DNA from: Byssothecium circinans
Taxonomy: Eukaryota; Ascomycota; Dothideomycetes; Pleosporales; Massarinaceae
DNA length: 64,000 nucleotides
Reading direction: 5' to 3'
Assembly (NCBI GenBank): GCA_010015675.1
Contig: ML977001.1
Location: 246,263 to 310,262, forward strand
Shown: positions 21,214 through 31,966 of the stretch, piece after piece
Position numbering within the stretch: the first letter of the stretch is position 1
Layout: every line of letters starts with the position of its first letter
Notes under the pieces: model-generated
Seen by the model: the letters and a program-made list of their open reading frames with translations, nothing else
Told to the model about the DNA's origin: nothing
Databases searched by the model: none
Program-made: the position numbers and the translations under genes

Positions 21214-23403
21214 ATGCCGCCGTTCGGTCTTTGGACTGTGCCCCGGCATCATGTGTACGGCGGCCAGATGAAGCGTTCCAGCTTCAACTCCAACGAGTTT
21301 GCGGTTGCAGACGAAACAGTCACACCGGTCGATACCTCCAATGATACTACTGCGACACTGGACGACGCGTCGGACCCGCAAATAGTGGACGAGCGGGAGA
21401 AGAAGAAGAAAGAGAAGGAGAGAAAGAAGAAGCACAAGCACTCAATCAGCCATAGTGAGGACACGAAGGCCAATGGCGCAGAAGCTACGGCAGCGACTCC
21501 GCATACCGTCAAGTCGGAGGTCAAGCGCAAGAAGAAGGATAAGCAAAAGATCGCGGACACTCCAGAGCAGCATCCTAGGAGGAAGACAAAAGATGAGGAA
21601 CACGCAGCAAACATCGACCAAGATGAGCCGCGATCGTCGAAAAAAAAGCGCAAGAGAAACAGCGAAATTGCTACTGCGCCCATCACCCCGCACATTGCTC
21701 CGGCTGTCGTGAACTTCCCTATTGGCCAGCATTGGGCGGACGATGTATGGGCTGCTATCAACGGCCGCGACCCGCTAGATTCTCAATCAATTGAGGTCCA
21801 ACACGAGTCTGAGAAGCCGAAGAAGAAAAAGAAGAAGAGCAGGACCAGCTCAGAACCTCAGCCGGAGGAACCGAATGAGCCTACGCCTGGTCCTAGGGTC
21901 GCAGTCGATGGGGACACGCCGCGCTCATCGAAGAAGTCGAAGAAGAAGCACCGGAAAAGCGGTGATGTCACGAACGATGACAACGAAGTGCATGCTCCCA
22001 CACCACCTGAGGCTCCTGTCCCTAAGTTGGTTGCTCCCACTCTCGCCAGCTCTAACAAGACTCCGAATCCAAATGCTAGCCCTAGGAAGCCTCGCGCCGC
22101 CGATGTTAGCCCTAAGACGGAGGTAACCAAAGCTGGTCCCAGGAAGACACCGATTCCACTGCCGCAATCATTCCCATTGCCTGCATCACCTGAACCTGCT
22201 AGCAACGCGGAGATCTTGGTCCCGGAGACGCCGCCCTCTAAGACATATCGGGTGCCGTCAAACTTCTCTTCAACTTCTGTGCCATTTAAACTGACACAAA
22301 AGACCCCCGTGGCTTCTACTGGACTTAGGCTGACCAAACTAGAGCGTCCGGCACCATCCAGCTCAACTCCAATTGCCAGCCGAAACAGTTCTACGCCTAA
22401 ATCAGCCCCTCCGATGACTGCGAGATCAAAGACTCCTATTCCGCTACCTACTGTACCGAATGCACTGACCGACGCCAATCTCACCAAGCATACGCAGCCA
22501 TTGAACGCCAAGAGCAAGCCGAAACGCCGTTCAAAGAGTGCACCGTCTAATTCAGAGTCGGCAGGATCTAATAGCATCAAAGAGATGTTTGCCCGTGCCG
22601 GAAAACGTAAAGAAGACCCGATCGTCGACACCAATATGGACATGCCCCAGCACAAGAAGCAGGAAGAACCATCCACGAGAGTCTTTGATCAAAAATTTCG
22701 CGATCTTCAGGACACGGTCATTTTCTCCGAAGAGCTCAAACATCTCGAAGACTACCTCATATGGATCGTAGAAAATGATGCTGTTCCGCCCTGCTTGGGC
22801 AACGCCACTGGTTGTACTGCAAAGAGGGAAGAGTTGCTGCGCCTTGGGAAGGAAGAGAATATGAACATCCACAAGTTCATGGACTTCGAAGGTGCCGACC
22901 TCAACGTTGTCATTGAAGCTACAAACCGCGCTCGCCACGCCGAGGAGCTTCTCATGCTGTCTCTAAAAGCCGAAATCCCTGTTCCTATCGGCCAAGTCGG
23001 AGGCACCTGGACACTTTACTGTCCTAAGTATGCCGAGACCCATTTCGACAGGTTTGGCCACGGTCAACGCACGCTCACTATCAACCCGATCGCCGGCTTC
23101 AAGCACCGCAACTCGTACACGGCTCGCCTCAACATCCCTCCCCGTACCATGGCTTATACGATCCTCACGTTTGCGACACCGCCGCATGCTTCGTTCCGCA
23201 CCACCACGATCAAGACTGCTGCTGAGGGATATGCTATGGACGTTCTCTTTCTGGGCAACGGATACCTGCAATTGCGTGTTGATCTGAAGCTGCTGCTCAA
23301 GGGAAAGGCGACAGAGGAAGTGGAGGGCAAGAAGATGCTTATGGAGTTTATCGGTGTGCATGAGCAGGCAGTGCAATGGTGGGAGAAAAAGGGTTCGGCT
23401 TGA
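21214..23403 (+). CDS. Lysine-rich probable nuclear protein with a conserved C-terminal domain, function unknown
   Basis: A 729-residue protein without introns. The first two-thirds is low-complexity: repeated Lys/Arg clusters (KKKKEKERKKKHKH, KKKRKR, KKSKKKHRK) that resemble nuclear or nucleolar localisation signals, then Pro/Ser/Thr-rich disorder. A globular part begins near residue 495 (VFDQKFRDLQDTVIFSEEL). The last ~80 residues contain TFATPPHAS, FLGNGYLQLRV and KKMLMEFIGV, which align with the C-terminus of the convergent gene at 25399-26379. I do not recognise this domain. The start at 21214 is the first ATG of the frame. The role might be chromatin- or nucleolus-related by composition, but that is a guess. 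Confidence 0.75.
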   Translation: MPPFGLWTVPRHHVYGGQMKRSSFNSNEFAVADETVTPVDTSNDTTATLDDASDPQIVDEREKKKKEKERKKKHKHSISHSEDTKANGAEATAATPHTVKSEVKRKKKDKQKIADTPEQHPRRKTKDEEHAANIDQDEPRSSKKKRKRNSEIATAPITPHIAPAVVNFPIGQHWADDVWAAINGRDPLDSQSIEVQHESEKPKKKKKKSRTSSEPQPEEPNEPTPGPRVAVDGDTPRSSKKSKKKHRKSGDVTNDDNEVHAPTPPEAPVPKLVAPTLASSNKTPNPNASPRKPRAADVSPKTEVTKAGPRKTPIPLPQSFPLPASPEPASNAEILVPETPPSKTYRVPSNFSSTSVPFKLTQKTPVASTGLRLTKLERPAPSSSTPIASRNSSTPKSAPPMTARSKTPIPLPTVPNALTDANLTKHTQPLNAKSKPKRRSKSAPSNSESAGSNSIKEMFARAGKRKEDPIVDTNMDMPQHKKQEEPSTRVFDQKFRDLQDTVIFSEELKHLEDYLIWIVENDAVPPCLGNATGCTAKREELLRLGKEENMNIHKFMDFEGADLNVVIEATNRARHAEELLMLSLKAEIPVPIGQVGGTWTLYCPKYAETHFDRFGHGQRTLTINPIAGFKHRNSYTARLNIPPRTMAYTILTFATPPHASFRTTTIKTAAEGYAMDVLFLGNGYLQLRVDLKLLLKGKATEEVEGKKMLMEFIGVHEQAVQWWEKKGSA

Positions 23404-24090
23404 TGGGACGAGAAAGATGCGGGTGCGGAGTGACATGTTCTGTGGGTGAGATGGAGAGTGAGTGTGCGATAAGGCGTTCGCTTCTTGCATGTATCTTTAT
23501 TAACCTCACACGCATCGTCTGCGGTGTGAAGAATTTTGCCGCCAAGCGATGCATCAGTTTGGATCCACATTCAAGCAGTACGTACGTATATTGGGCTATT
23601 CTCAAGTGCAAGATGCAATTGTCGACGAGCCAGAGTTTAGATCATGCCGTAGGTCTTTCACTTCTATCACTGTCTATTTCCAAAACAGTCTTCCTTTCAC
23701 CATTCCGAATCTTCCCTGTGTGAGATGAGCTATGCAGGTTCTACGCAGGTCTTCTGTTGCCACCGTTGATGCCGCATATGTGTTTCAAGAACGCTCCATT
23801 CTCGGAGCCATTTCCTTTCTACCAATGACGCGACCGCATCCTAATAGGTAAATGCCAAGGTCATATTTTTCTCTTCTACACATGAACACACAGCCTCCTT
23901 CAGGAAGAAATTTGGGGGCCAACAAATCCAATGACGAGTAACGCATAATGCCTACCCAAGGATTCGTTTTCTTTTAGCAACAGTAATTGCCCCGCAATAG
24001 TTTATAACAGCCTTCAGACTTCCCGCGCCCACTTCTACTTCGACAGTCTCGATTCTCTCACTCCACCACTCATCAAGCACCTCACTCACC
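23404..24090. other. Intergenic, no gene seen
   Basis: About 690 bp between two plus-strand genes; holds the 3' end of one and the promoter of the next. Nothing further recognised. Confidence 0.5.
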
Positions 24091-25131
24091 ATGCCACTCC
24101 CACCCACCCTCTCCCTCCCCACCCTAATCCTCGTCGCCGTCCTCACCCTCCTCACAACCGCCCAAACAGGCGGCTCCCGCCTCGACTCCGGCCAATGCCC
24201 TCCCGACGCCGAGGCCCAACTAGTGTACTCACCCTTCCAACCCTACTTCACCTGGTACCCCAACAACACCAAAAACAAATGCTGGACAGCCGCCGACTGC
24301 CTCTTCGAAGCAGCCGGCGAATCCCGAAAGCAGCAATTCGCCGCCACGGCACTCGTCATGGGCCTCATCCCCCTCACCCTCAAAGACATCGCCTGGCCCG
24401 AACGCCGCCTCATCCACATAACCTCGCGCCTCGCCTTCCCCCTGGAACTCCTAGTCCTCGCGCTGGGCCTCGTGCCGCTGGAGACAGGAAGCAGGGCGGA
24501 AACGAGGGCGAGGAGTCGCGAGAACAATATGCTTGCTAGGAAAGCGTGGCGCATGGGGAGGGGGCGCATTGTGGGGGTTATTGCGGCGTGTGGTGTGGGT
24601 GTTGTGGCGAGTTATGTGGGGTTAGTGTGCATGGAGGTTTATAGTAAGAGGAGTGCGTTGGGCTGTCCGTTTCCGGCGTTTGTGGCTTGTTGGTATGTTG
24701 TTGCGCTTGTGCCGGCGGGGATTCATGCCGTGTTTGCGGCGCTGCGGCGCCGTCGGCAGGCGAATCGGCCGGTTGGGACGCGTTCAAGCGCGAAATCGGA
24801 TCATGAGGCGGGTTTTGTCGTTGCGCCGTTGAGGGCTGAGGTGGAGCGCGATGAGGAAGATGTGGAGAAGAAGAAGAATAAGAAGACGATTGTTTCGGCG
24901 GTGCAGGGCGCGGATGAGGATTGGCCGGTCCAGATGGCGTGGGGCGTGTATTATATTGCGGGAACGCTGGTTTTTACGAGTATTATGGCGGTTACAGTCG
25001 TGGAGCTTGTGTGCTGGGTTGGTCTAGGGTTTGCGGTTACGGGGTGGAGTAAGGTGTTAGCGTTCTTCTTGTGTTTGGTGTTTGAGGAGACGGGAAGGAG
25101 GGGGGAGGTGGTGGATGAGATGAATGAGTGA
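24091..25131 (+). CDS. Multi-pass membrane protein with signal peptide, function unknown
   Basis: A 346-residue single-exon protein. The N-terminus is a hydrophobic signal sequence (LILVAVLTLLTTAQTGG), followed by a short extracytoplasmic segment with several cysteines, aromatic residues and one NNT glycosylation motif. Hydrophobic segments suggest about five further membrane spans: ALVMGLIPLTL, LAFPLELLVLALGLVPL, IVGVIAACGVGVVASYVGL, FVACWYVVALVPAGIHAVF and the C-terminal pair. A charged loop lies before the last pair. No family is recognised; it looks like a fungal-specific membrane protein. It sits between the two genes that share a C-terminal domain. GC content is high in the first half, with many CTC/GCC codons. 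Confidence 0.75.
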   Translation: MPLPPTLSLPTLILVAVLTLLTTAQTGGSRLDSGQCPPDAEAQLVYSPFQPYFTWYPNNTKNKCWTAADCLFEAAGESRKQQFAATALVMGLIPLTLKDIAWPERRLIHITSRLAFPLELLVLALGLVPLETGSRAETRARSRENNMLARKAWRMGRGRIVGVIAACGVGVVASYVGLVCMEVYSKRSALGCPFPAFVACWYVVALVPAGIHAVFAALRRRRQANRPVGTRSSAKSDHEAGFVVAPLRAEVERDEEDVEKKKNKKTIVSAVQGADEDWPVQMAWGVYYIAGTLVFTSIMAVTVVELVCWVGLGFAVTGWSKVLAFFLCLVFEETGRRGEVVDEMNE

Positions 25132-25398
25132 TGAAGAGAGGTTTATGATTCTGAAGGGTTTTATGTTTGATTGGGCGGTATGATGCACCTGAGGGTAGTT
25201 GGGGAAAGGTATCCTGACTTATGGTACGGTATTGTACTGTGTCTATCCTACACTCCTTGGTGGTGACCTAGAGAGATGGTTCTTCTTTTTTCATCCCATT
25301 CTTCATGACTTCCTCCTTTGCCTATCCCTCCCCTTCCTCTTCGGGGGCAAATTCTTTCGTCACCACCACCTTCTGCCCTTCTCGTCACTATCTTGTTC

Positions 25399-26379
25399 TC
25401 AAGCATCTCCAACCACGCTAACACCGAACTGCACGCCGATAAACTCCATAAAAGTCCTCTTCCCCGCCATTTCAATACCCAAGGCATTCTCAACCATTAC
25501 CGCAGGCACTCGTAGCTTCAAACACCCCATTCCCAAGAACACAAACTCTGCATCGAACGCGTCTACACCTTCTGACATCATTGTTGCTTGCACCACCTCC
25601 GTGGAAGCGTGTTTCGGAACAAAGAAGGTATCTGTTTCGAGCTCTGCGTCTCCAATGGCGATACCAGCAGCGAAGGTTTGTCGAGACCGACGGCGCCCAT
25701 CAACCTGGTTCTCCCGCTTAAAAAAGAGCCCTGGTGATTGCAGTCGGTCCAGAGCTTTAGCTGTCTGGGAGAGTTCGTTATAGTCGTGGGAGTAGAGGTC
25801 CCAAGGGCGCTTCTCTAACTTTCGAATACGCTTCAGCTTGCCTCGGGAGATTCGCTGTTCGGCGGTTGTGGCTAGGGTCATAGCTGTTGTGACTCTCTCT
25901 GCCGCGGCCAAGATGTCGGGATGTTTAATTTCTGGAAGGGGAGGCTCGCTGCTCCTGACGGCGGGCGGTGGCGAGCCGTGTACACTGCTGTGGCAGTCGT
26001 GAAAAGATTCCTCCTCGCTCGCAGGCGATCCAAGATCTTCAATTGACGTCGATACCTCATTGTCACTATGACGTTCGTCCGGGATATCACCTGACTCTTG
26101 CACCGCAGAGTTGTCATCCATAGCTTCTCCTTCCACATGCGCTTCTCCCTTCACAGCATTTCCTTCGTTCCCTTTTGCGTCGGTTAGGGACGTCACATGC
26201 AGCTTCTTCTGACGCTCTTTTTCCAGTTCTTCCGTCAGCTTCCAGACCTTGTTCTTCAGGGATAGTGCATGTGCCGTCTTTCTCCTCCTCTTAATCTGGC
26301 TCTGCGACAGTCGCTTTGATGCAGTCTGCGCGGTGGGTAAATCGGGTGGTCCGCGCTTCTTCTCCGTCTTCGAGCGCAT
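25399..26379 (-). CDS. Basic probable nuclear protein, C-terminal domain shared with the 21.2-23.4 kb gene
   Basis: A 326-residue single-exon protein. A basic N-terminus (SKRLSQSQIKRRRKTAHAL) suggests nuclear import and is followed by a short predicted coiled coil (LKNKVWKLTEELEKERQKK), an acidic disordered region, and a second basic stretch (RGKLKRIRKLEKRPWDLY). The last ~75 residues (TFFVPKHAS, FVFLGMGCLKLRV, GKRTFMEFIGV) match the C-terminal domain of the convergent gene ending at 23403. The two genes look like diverged paralogs or domain-sharing neighbours. The family is unknown to me. The start is the ATG at 26379. Confidence 0.75.
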   Translation of the reverse strand: MRSKTEKKRGPPDLPTAQTASKRLSQSQIKRRRKTAHALSLKNKVWKLTEELEKERQKKLHVTSLTDAKGNEGNAVKGEAHVEGEAMDDNSAVQESGDIPDERHSDNEVSTSIEDLGSPASEEESFHDCHSSVHGSPPPAVRSSEPPLPEIKHPDILAAAERVTTAMTLATTAEQRISRGKLKRIRKLEKRPWDLYSHDYNELSQTAKALDRLQSPGLFFKRENQVDGRRRSRQTFAAGIAIGDAELETDTFFVPKHASTEVVQATMMSEGVDAFDAEFVFLGMGCLKLRVPAVMVENALGIEMAGKRTFMEFIGVQFGVSVVGDA

Positions 26380-28172
26380 CTTGGCTGGATTGTTTTGCGT
26401 AGAGATGAATTGTTTTGCAATGAGGTTATGTAAGAAGATGAGTACTCGCCGTTGTCGTGTTGATGTTTATGGCGTTAGCGGCTTGGCGATCCTGTGAGGC
26501 AGGAGCGGTTGGAGTCACTTTGAAATACAATAACTTGTCGTTATAGCTAAAGCCATACGTTATCACATAGATGAATAAATAAAGCAATGTCTAGAAGAAC
26601 AACAACAATTTCAAAACCGGTGTAAGAAGTGTCACTTGTCTATTGAACTTTCATGCCCTATTCCCCTACAGAGGACCGCGAACTTTAAAGCAATTACCCC
26701 CCCCCCCCCCCCAAGGTTTACCATACGTTTCCGCTTTTCTATTCCTCTCGTTTCATGGAAACACTTACCTTAGACTTCCTAACAGTTGAGTCAATCCCCC
26801 CTTGCGTGTTACTTTAATCATGCTTCTGTTAGGTAGAAACGTTCTTTTCAAATGCTCAAGTACCCGGCTTAATATCTGCTCTGTAGCAAGAGATATAAGA
26901 ATAGTCGCATAAAACAATGGACGTTCTCTCCTTTTTTAACCTGTATGTAATTGTATAATGCACCAGACAGGTGCAACTTCTTTTGATGGAGGCAGTGAAT
27001 CGCAAACCACTTTCTTAGATCTACAGATGCACTAAATATTCGTAATCTCATGAGCGGTTCAGTGACATACTCATCAATATCTCGACCAACTTTTTAATGC
27101 AATAGTAATGCGGGGTATTATGATTCGCAGGTTATTGTTTGCCTACATTTACCTACGATGCCAGCATCAAAGATACCATATGGTAGGCATGGTTAAGCCG
27201 GACTTATTGCTGTAGCAAAAGTTCGAATTATTAAGGTATATAGCAATTACGACCTCAAACTTTCATATCCTCTTCACCCTCGTTCAGTCTTCATGCTACC
27301 TGAAGATCGCTGGCCGCTGGGTATCGTCGACTTTCGCTAAACGTTAAATTCGGACCAGCGTTCCGACCGACCGAGTCTTCTGGCTGAGACTGAGTGGTTT
27401 AATTCTCACACCTGTTGTTTACGCTCATTCAATACTTAAATTGCTCTTAGTAGTTTTTCGTTAGTTTTTTCTTTTACTGAGGCTGTAAGCTTCCCTTAGA
27501 ATTTTAAGTTCAAAGGTTATAATAGACCGCGCTTTCAACCACCATGTTACTTGTAAACAGTACTAACAGAACCTTGTATGAATTTATGTACATAGTAAAA
27601 ATGTAATCATATCATTCTTTTGTTCCAAATTTATGACGAAGTTTTGACTTAGTTTATATCTCAGCTGTGATATTCTTGCCGCATAGCTACAGCAATCCCG
27701 TGCTATCCAATGTTACACGGTATCCATATCCATGGATATCTATAGCTCCGCCTTTATGTTAAGGTAGTCTTCTTCCACTCCATGGTAACAACGCTCATTT
27801 CCCTCAGCAACCTTGATACGAGGTTTGCGGATTTAGTTTAGAATAAGTGCCTTAGTGCTCAAACACTTTGCTCCCCAACGATGACAGCTGGTTGAGAATC
27901 AGGCCAGCACTTCGTTGTAAAGCCGGTACATGCAGTCTTCAAACCCATTTGCCGGCTATGATTGCTGAGTGGCGTTCCCGCTAGCTCACTTCGGGGTGAG
28001 ATCAATATATATCCTTGCCCACCGGGTGTAACATGGCGTATACCATGGGCAAGCGATGGCGATCCTCGTTCGCCTACCAGGTGGCAGGAACCTACAAAAG
28101 CCCTCGATCTACCGCGTCGGTATCACAACCAACCTCCGATTAACATTCAAAAGCAGGATTTGGCTTGTTAAC
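26380..28172. other. AT-rich gene-free island
   Basis: About 1.8 kb clearly richer in A and T than the flanks, with stops in all frames and no convincing frame above 60 codons. It contains a run of 16 C (26697-26712) and a short palindrome around 27730 (ATATCCATGGATAT). It may be an old transposon altered by RIP or simply a long spacer; no terminal repeats or transposase remnant could be recognised. Confidence 0.5.
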
Positions 28173-29176
28173 ATGTCTGCGATCGGCAATTGGACCTTCA
28201 CTTCCCTCATTACCTCGTTCCCCTCCACGATCTTCCCGAACCTGGGATTTTGGAACGCGTCAAATGGAACGTGGGAATATCAGATTGAAGTTGCATGGCC
28301 ACTGAACTGGACCTCTCGCGATGAACACGGCGTAGTCGAAACCCTGTAAGGACACACCATCCTCCAATACTAGTTACACCACCTTTCCATACCTGACAAC
28401 CACAAAGCTACGTTCTCGACGGCAACGCCAATGGCCACAGCGCCATCGAAGCAGTCCGCCGTCGCAAACCCGTCGAATTCAACCAACCCGACACCATAGT
28501 TGTCAGTCTCGGCTACCCTACCCAAATTCCCGATGGACCGTACAGTACTGGTAGATACTACGACTACCAACTTCCTGTATGCGCGAACTGCACTCCACCT
28601 GCTGAGCCTGGCGTCCCTTCCAACGCCGACAATTTCATTGCGTTTATCGACACTGAGCTCAGGCCCTGGATCCAAAGTACCTTATTCCCCAACACAAAGT
28701 TCTCTCGAGATGCGCTACACGGCCATTCATTCGGCGGTTTGTTTGTATTGTACGCCATGATCTCTCGACCAGACCTTTTCGACACTTTCCTCAGCGCTTC
28801 ACCAGCACTATGGTGGAATAATAACTACATCTTCGATCATCTCAATCCTCTTACCGATCCCTCCTCACCATCCTCCTTGCGGAACTCCAGCACCAAGCCC
28901 GCCTTCCAGCTCAGTTTCGGTCACTTAGAACAGTACCAAGTCCGGCGCCGTATCGAGACTGACGAAGAATGGGAATTCCGGCGGAGTTTCTTGACGTTTT
29001 CAAATATGAGCGATAACTGTAAGAGATTGTATGGCTTGCTGAAAAATAGTACGAGGTTGAGGGATGTAGAGTTACATGAGTATCCGTTCAGTGACCATGC
29101 GGCTCTGGCAGCGGTTTCGATTAGTGATGGGTTGGATTACTTTTACGATTGGCTGCCTAGGATTGCTGGGAGTTGA
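28173..29176 (+). CDS. Alpha/beta hydrolase of the siderophore-esterase (IroE/BesA-like) type
   Basis: Predicted serine esterase; relatives hydrolyse ester bonds of iron-loaded siderophores, including triacetylfusarinine C in fungi. Exons 28173..28345 and 28408..29176 (62-nt intron) give 313 residues. Family features are YVLDGNAN just after the splice site, the cyclic-ester-hydrolase-type segment IVVSLGYP, the nucleophile elbow HGHSFGG near residue 163, SPALWW, and a late histidine in PFSDHAAL. There is no clear signal peptide, which suits an intracellular enzyme. Substrate assignment is by family resemblance only; a general esterase is possible. No siderophore synthetase or transporter is next to it. 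Confidence 0.8.
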
Positions 29177-30192
29177 GGATATCAACGGGCCTACGTATCA
29201 TACATGTCTTGAAAGTTTGGCGATGATTTACGGCTCTGAGCTCAAGCTTGGCGATTTGTATTGAGCGATTTGCTTCTGTATTGGGTTGGGTGATGTATTT
29301 GGTTGGCGCTTAGTGATTTATCCTCGAGAATGTAGAAGATGTGCGGCCATGGATGCTATGGTTCGGATCGCGCTTGAGGTGAGGAGATACCTCATATTAG
29401 AGACAAAATAACAGCAATCACAACGCCTCAAAATCCGTCTATCCCAGTCCCACCATTACCCGGGCTGCAATGATACCTGATCACAAGCCAGGATGGCCAG
29501 CGTTCTTCAAATGCAGAGTCGGTCACAGGTCAGTTGTATCATGGCCGAGTGAGCAATGAAAGTAAAACATATGCAGCATTGGTCGCGAGTCGTCTCCACT
29601 ATCACAGCGATAGGTATCGTTTCCGTGGCTCCTTTCATGGGATGATGCCGGTTTCCCAAGTTTCAATGCAGGGAGGCGCGCGTGTTTACACTAGCAGGTT
29701 CGCTACAAATATATTAAGCCATGGGAATAAAAGTAAGAACACAGCTGGACATGGGCCGCTCAAAGTTTTTCGTGCCTCTTATTTGTTCATGCAGTGTGGT
29801 CTGTGAGGTTGAAAAGCTTGTCGCAGCCGAGCACTCCTGGGCGTCGTGGCTCTCCCTGTTATCCCACCAGGGTGGCTTGAGCAAGTACCTTGGCAGATAC
29901 TTCGGAAGTTGTTTCTGAGGCTTTCGTCCTTTGAAGTTTGAGAAACAGGTGACGAGAAAGAGATAAAAAATCCCATCCTGTCCGGTGAACACGCTCACAG
30001 CGATGTCATAGGTGCAGCAAATCGGTGGAGCGTCGGCGTCATGGTGGGCCCATCGTCACCAGTCGCTCCACCGCGGCCGACTTTGTACCCTCTCGAAAAC
30101 TCTGAAAATGCTCAAGAGAGCCACATACAAAGCAAGCTGTCGACGACGACTACTCAATATTGACAATTAATTCAATCAAAACACATACCAAC
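29177..30192. other. Intergenic, no gene seen
   Basis: About 1 kb. Small frames on both strands lack recognisable features. Probably the 3' region of the esterase and the promoter of the SDR. Confidence 0.5.
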
Positions 30193-31242
30193 ATGGACAC
30201 ACCAGGCTCGACGCTCGGTTTTCTTTCAACGCCGTTGGCGACCCACCGCCTGCAAGGTAAAGTCGCTATCATCACTGGAGGGGGTGGAAAGATCGGGATT
30301 GAGACAGCCGGACGGTTCCTTCGTGAGGCTGCGAATGTTGTGTTGGTTGACATTTCCCCTCTCGCGTTGGATGCGGCGGTCGAGATTTTGAAGGGCGCGC
30401 TTGTTACTGGAGAAGTAGTACGTGAACTCCTTTGGATAACTGGCGGCAAGCGCAAAGTTCTGCGACAACATGCCAATGCAATAGACGATGCGTACTCTGA
30501 CTCCTTTTCGCGAACTTCGCTAACATTGTTTTCTCCGAGTAGGTGACGTCACGCATTCACTGCATAGTAGCAGACGTCGCAACCGAAGCGGGCGTCAAAC
30601 ATTATGTTCAATCCACTGTCCGAATATTCAACAGACTAGACGTCGCATTCCTGAATGCAGGCGTAGGCATGCCAGAGACAAGTATTCTTGAAACGACCGA
30701 GGAGGACTTCGACAGTGTAATGCGGATTAATGTTAAGTCAGGTAAGTGCAGCCGAGATTGCGACAAAGGATGACTTCTGCGCGTCCCAGCCTCCTCTCCT
30801 TCTTACTGTTTTCCGATATGCTTATTCTTTTCGACGTTTAGCTTTCGTCGGCCTCAAGCATGTAGCCAGCGCGATGAAAAATCTTGGAAACGGAGGGTCA
30901 ATCATCATCACATCGTCCATCGCAGGACTCCAGGGATCGCCTGGGCTCAGTGTGTACTCGGGATCGAAGTTTGCGCTGAGAGGCCTTGCGCTCTCAGCCG
31001 CGATGGAGTTGGGCGAGTTTGGCATCAGGGTGAACACAATCCATCCTTCTGGCGTCGACACAGCCTTGTTCAGGAGCGCCAGGAGTGAGGAGAAGCTGGA
31101 GGAGCTGAAGGATGAGATGCCGCTCGGACGATTTGCGCGGGTGGACGATGTTGCGAGCGTGGTCGGCTTTTTGGCGAGCGAGGATTCAAAGTTCATGACA
31201 GGCGGGTTCCTGAAGATTGATGGTGGATGTGTGCATTTTTGA
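30193..31242 (+). CDS. Classical short-chain dehydrogenase/reductase
   Basis: NAD(P)-dependent oxidoreductase, 274 residues, the usual classical SDR size. Exons 30193..30417, 30543..30741 and 30842..31242; introns of 125 and 100 nt, longer than most here, with GTACGT and GTAAGT donors. Motifs are the nucleotide-binding TGGGGKIG, the acidic VDIS after strand 2 (suggesting NAD preference), LNAGVG, the catalytic Ser in TSSIAG and YSGSK, then the DGG-type C-terminal end. The donor of intron 1 could be placed three bases earlier, changing one residue. The open frame runs back to a TTG at 30160; the ATG at 30193 is used. Substrate unknown. Confidence 0.88.
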
Positions 31243-31966
31243 GCGTTTTCATTTATGAGACGATATCGAGCTGCTAGCTTGCGATACATGGTAGAGATTC
31301 GGGATTCGATTATCCACATAGACGGTCAGTGCCTCCTCTCATATAGGATTTATCAAAGGCCTGTAAGCGTCATATTAGACGTACATATTCTACGCCCAAT
31401 TTCCGATGCAACAAGGCAGATGCTGCCATTGTTGCTGAATGTGGCTCTTGATCCATATGAAGTGCACAATTCAAGACTACTCCAGTCACACATTGCGAGA
31501 CAAATTTCGCTCAGAAGCAAGATACGATTTCTAGTCGTTAACATTGCAAGAATCTAATTGACGGATTATGGATGGGATAAGTAGGTAAGGTTGGAAGACT
31601 GTAAAAGAGACGGGGAATGAAGAAAGCTGGCCAGCCTAGGTTACGATAGCAGGAGCGAAGAAGTCGATCGAGAACCTACCGGCTCACCTTTAGAAGCCGC
31701 TGCAGTCGACAGTGCAAGAAACTGTATCATAGACTTCGTTTCTTCTTGCGGTGTTCTCGCATTGCTTTCACTACACCTACTAACGAGTTGGTTAGAGTGG
31801 GTCCTTAGTTCCATCAATAGGCTTCAGTGACGTAGCCGATTGTATGTCCACCGCTAACATCCGAGTATCAAGATGGAACAGAAGATTTTCCGTACTTTCG
31901 TTCTTCATCTAACTCTATCTAGGCGACGCATTTTTCTCGATTCAGACAATCATTACCCCCGCCAAA
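31243..31966. other. Intergenic, no gene seen
   Basis: About 720 bp. A 100-codon plus frame at 31255 has no recognisable domain. Confidence 0.5.
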
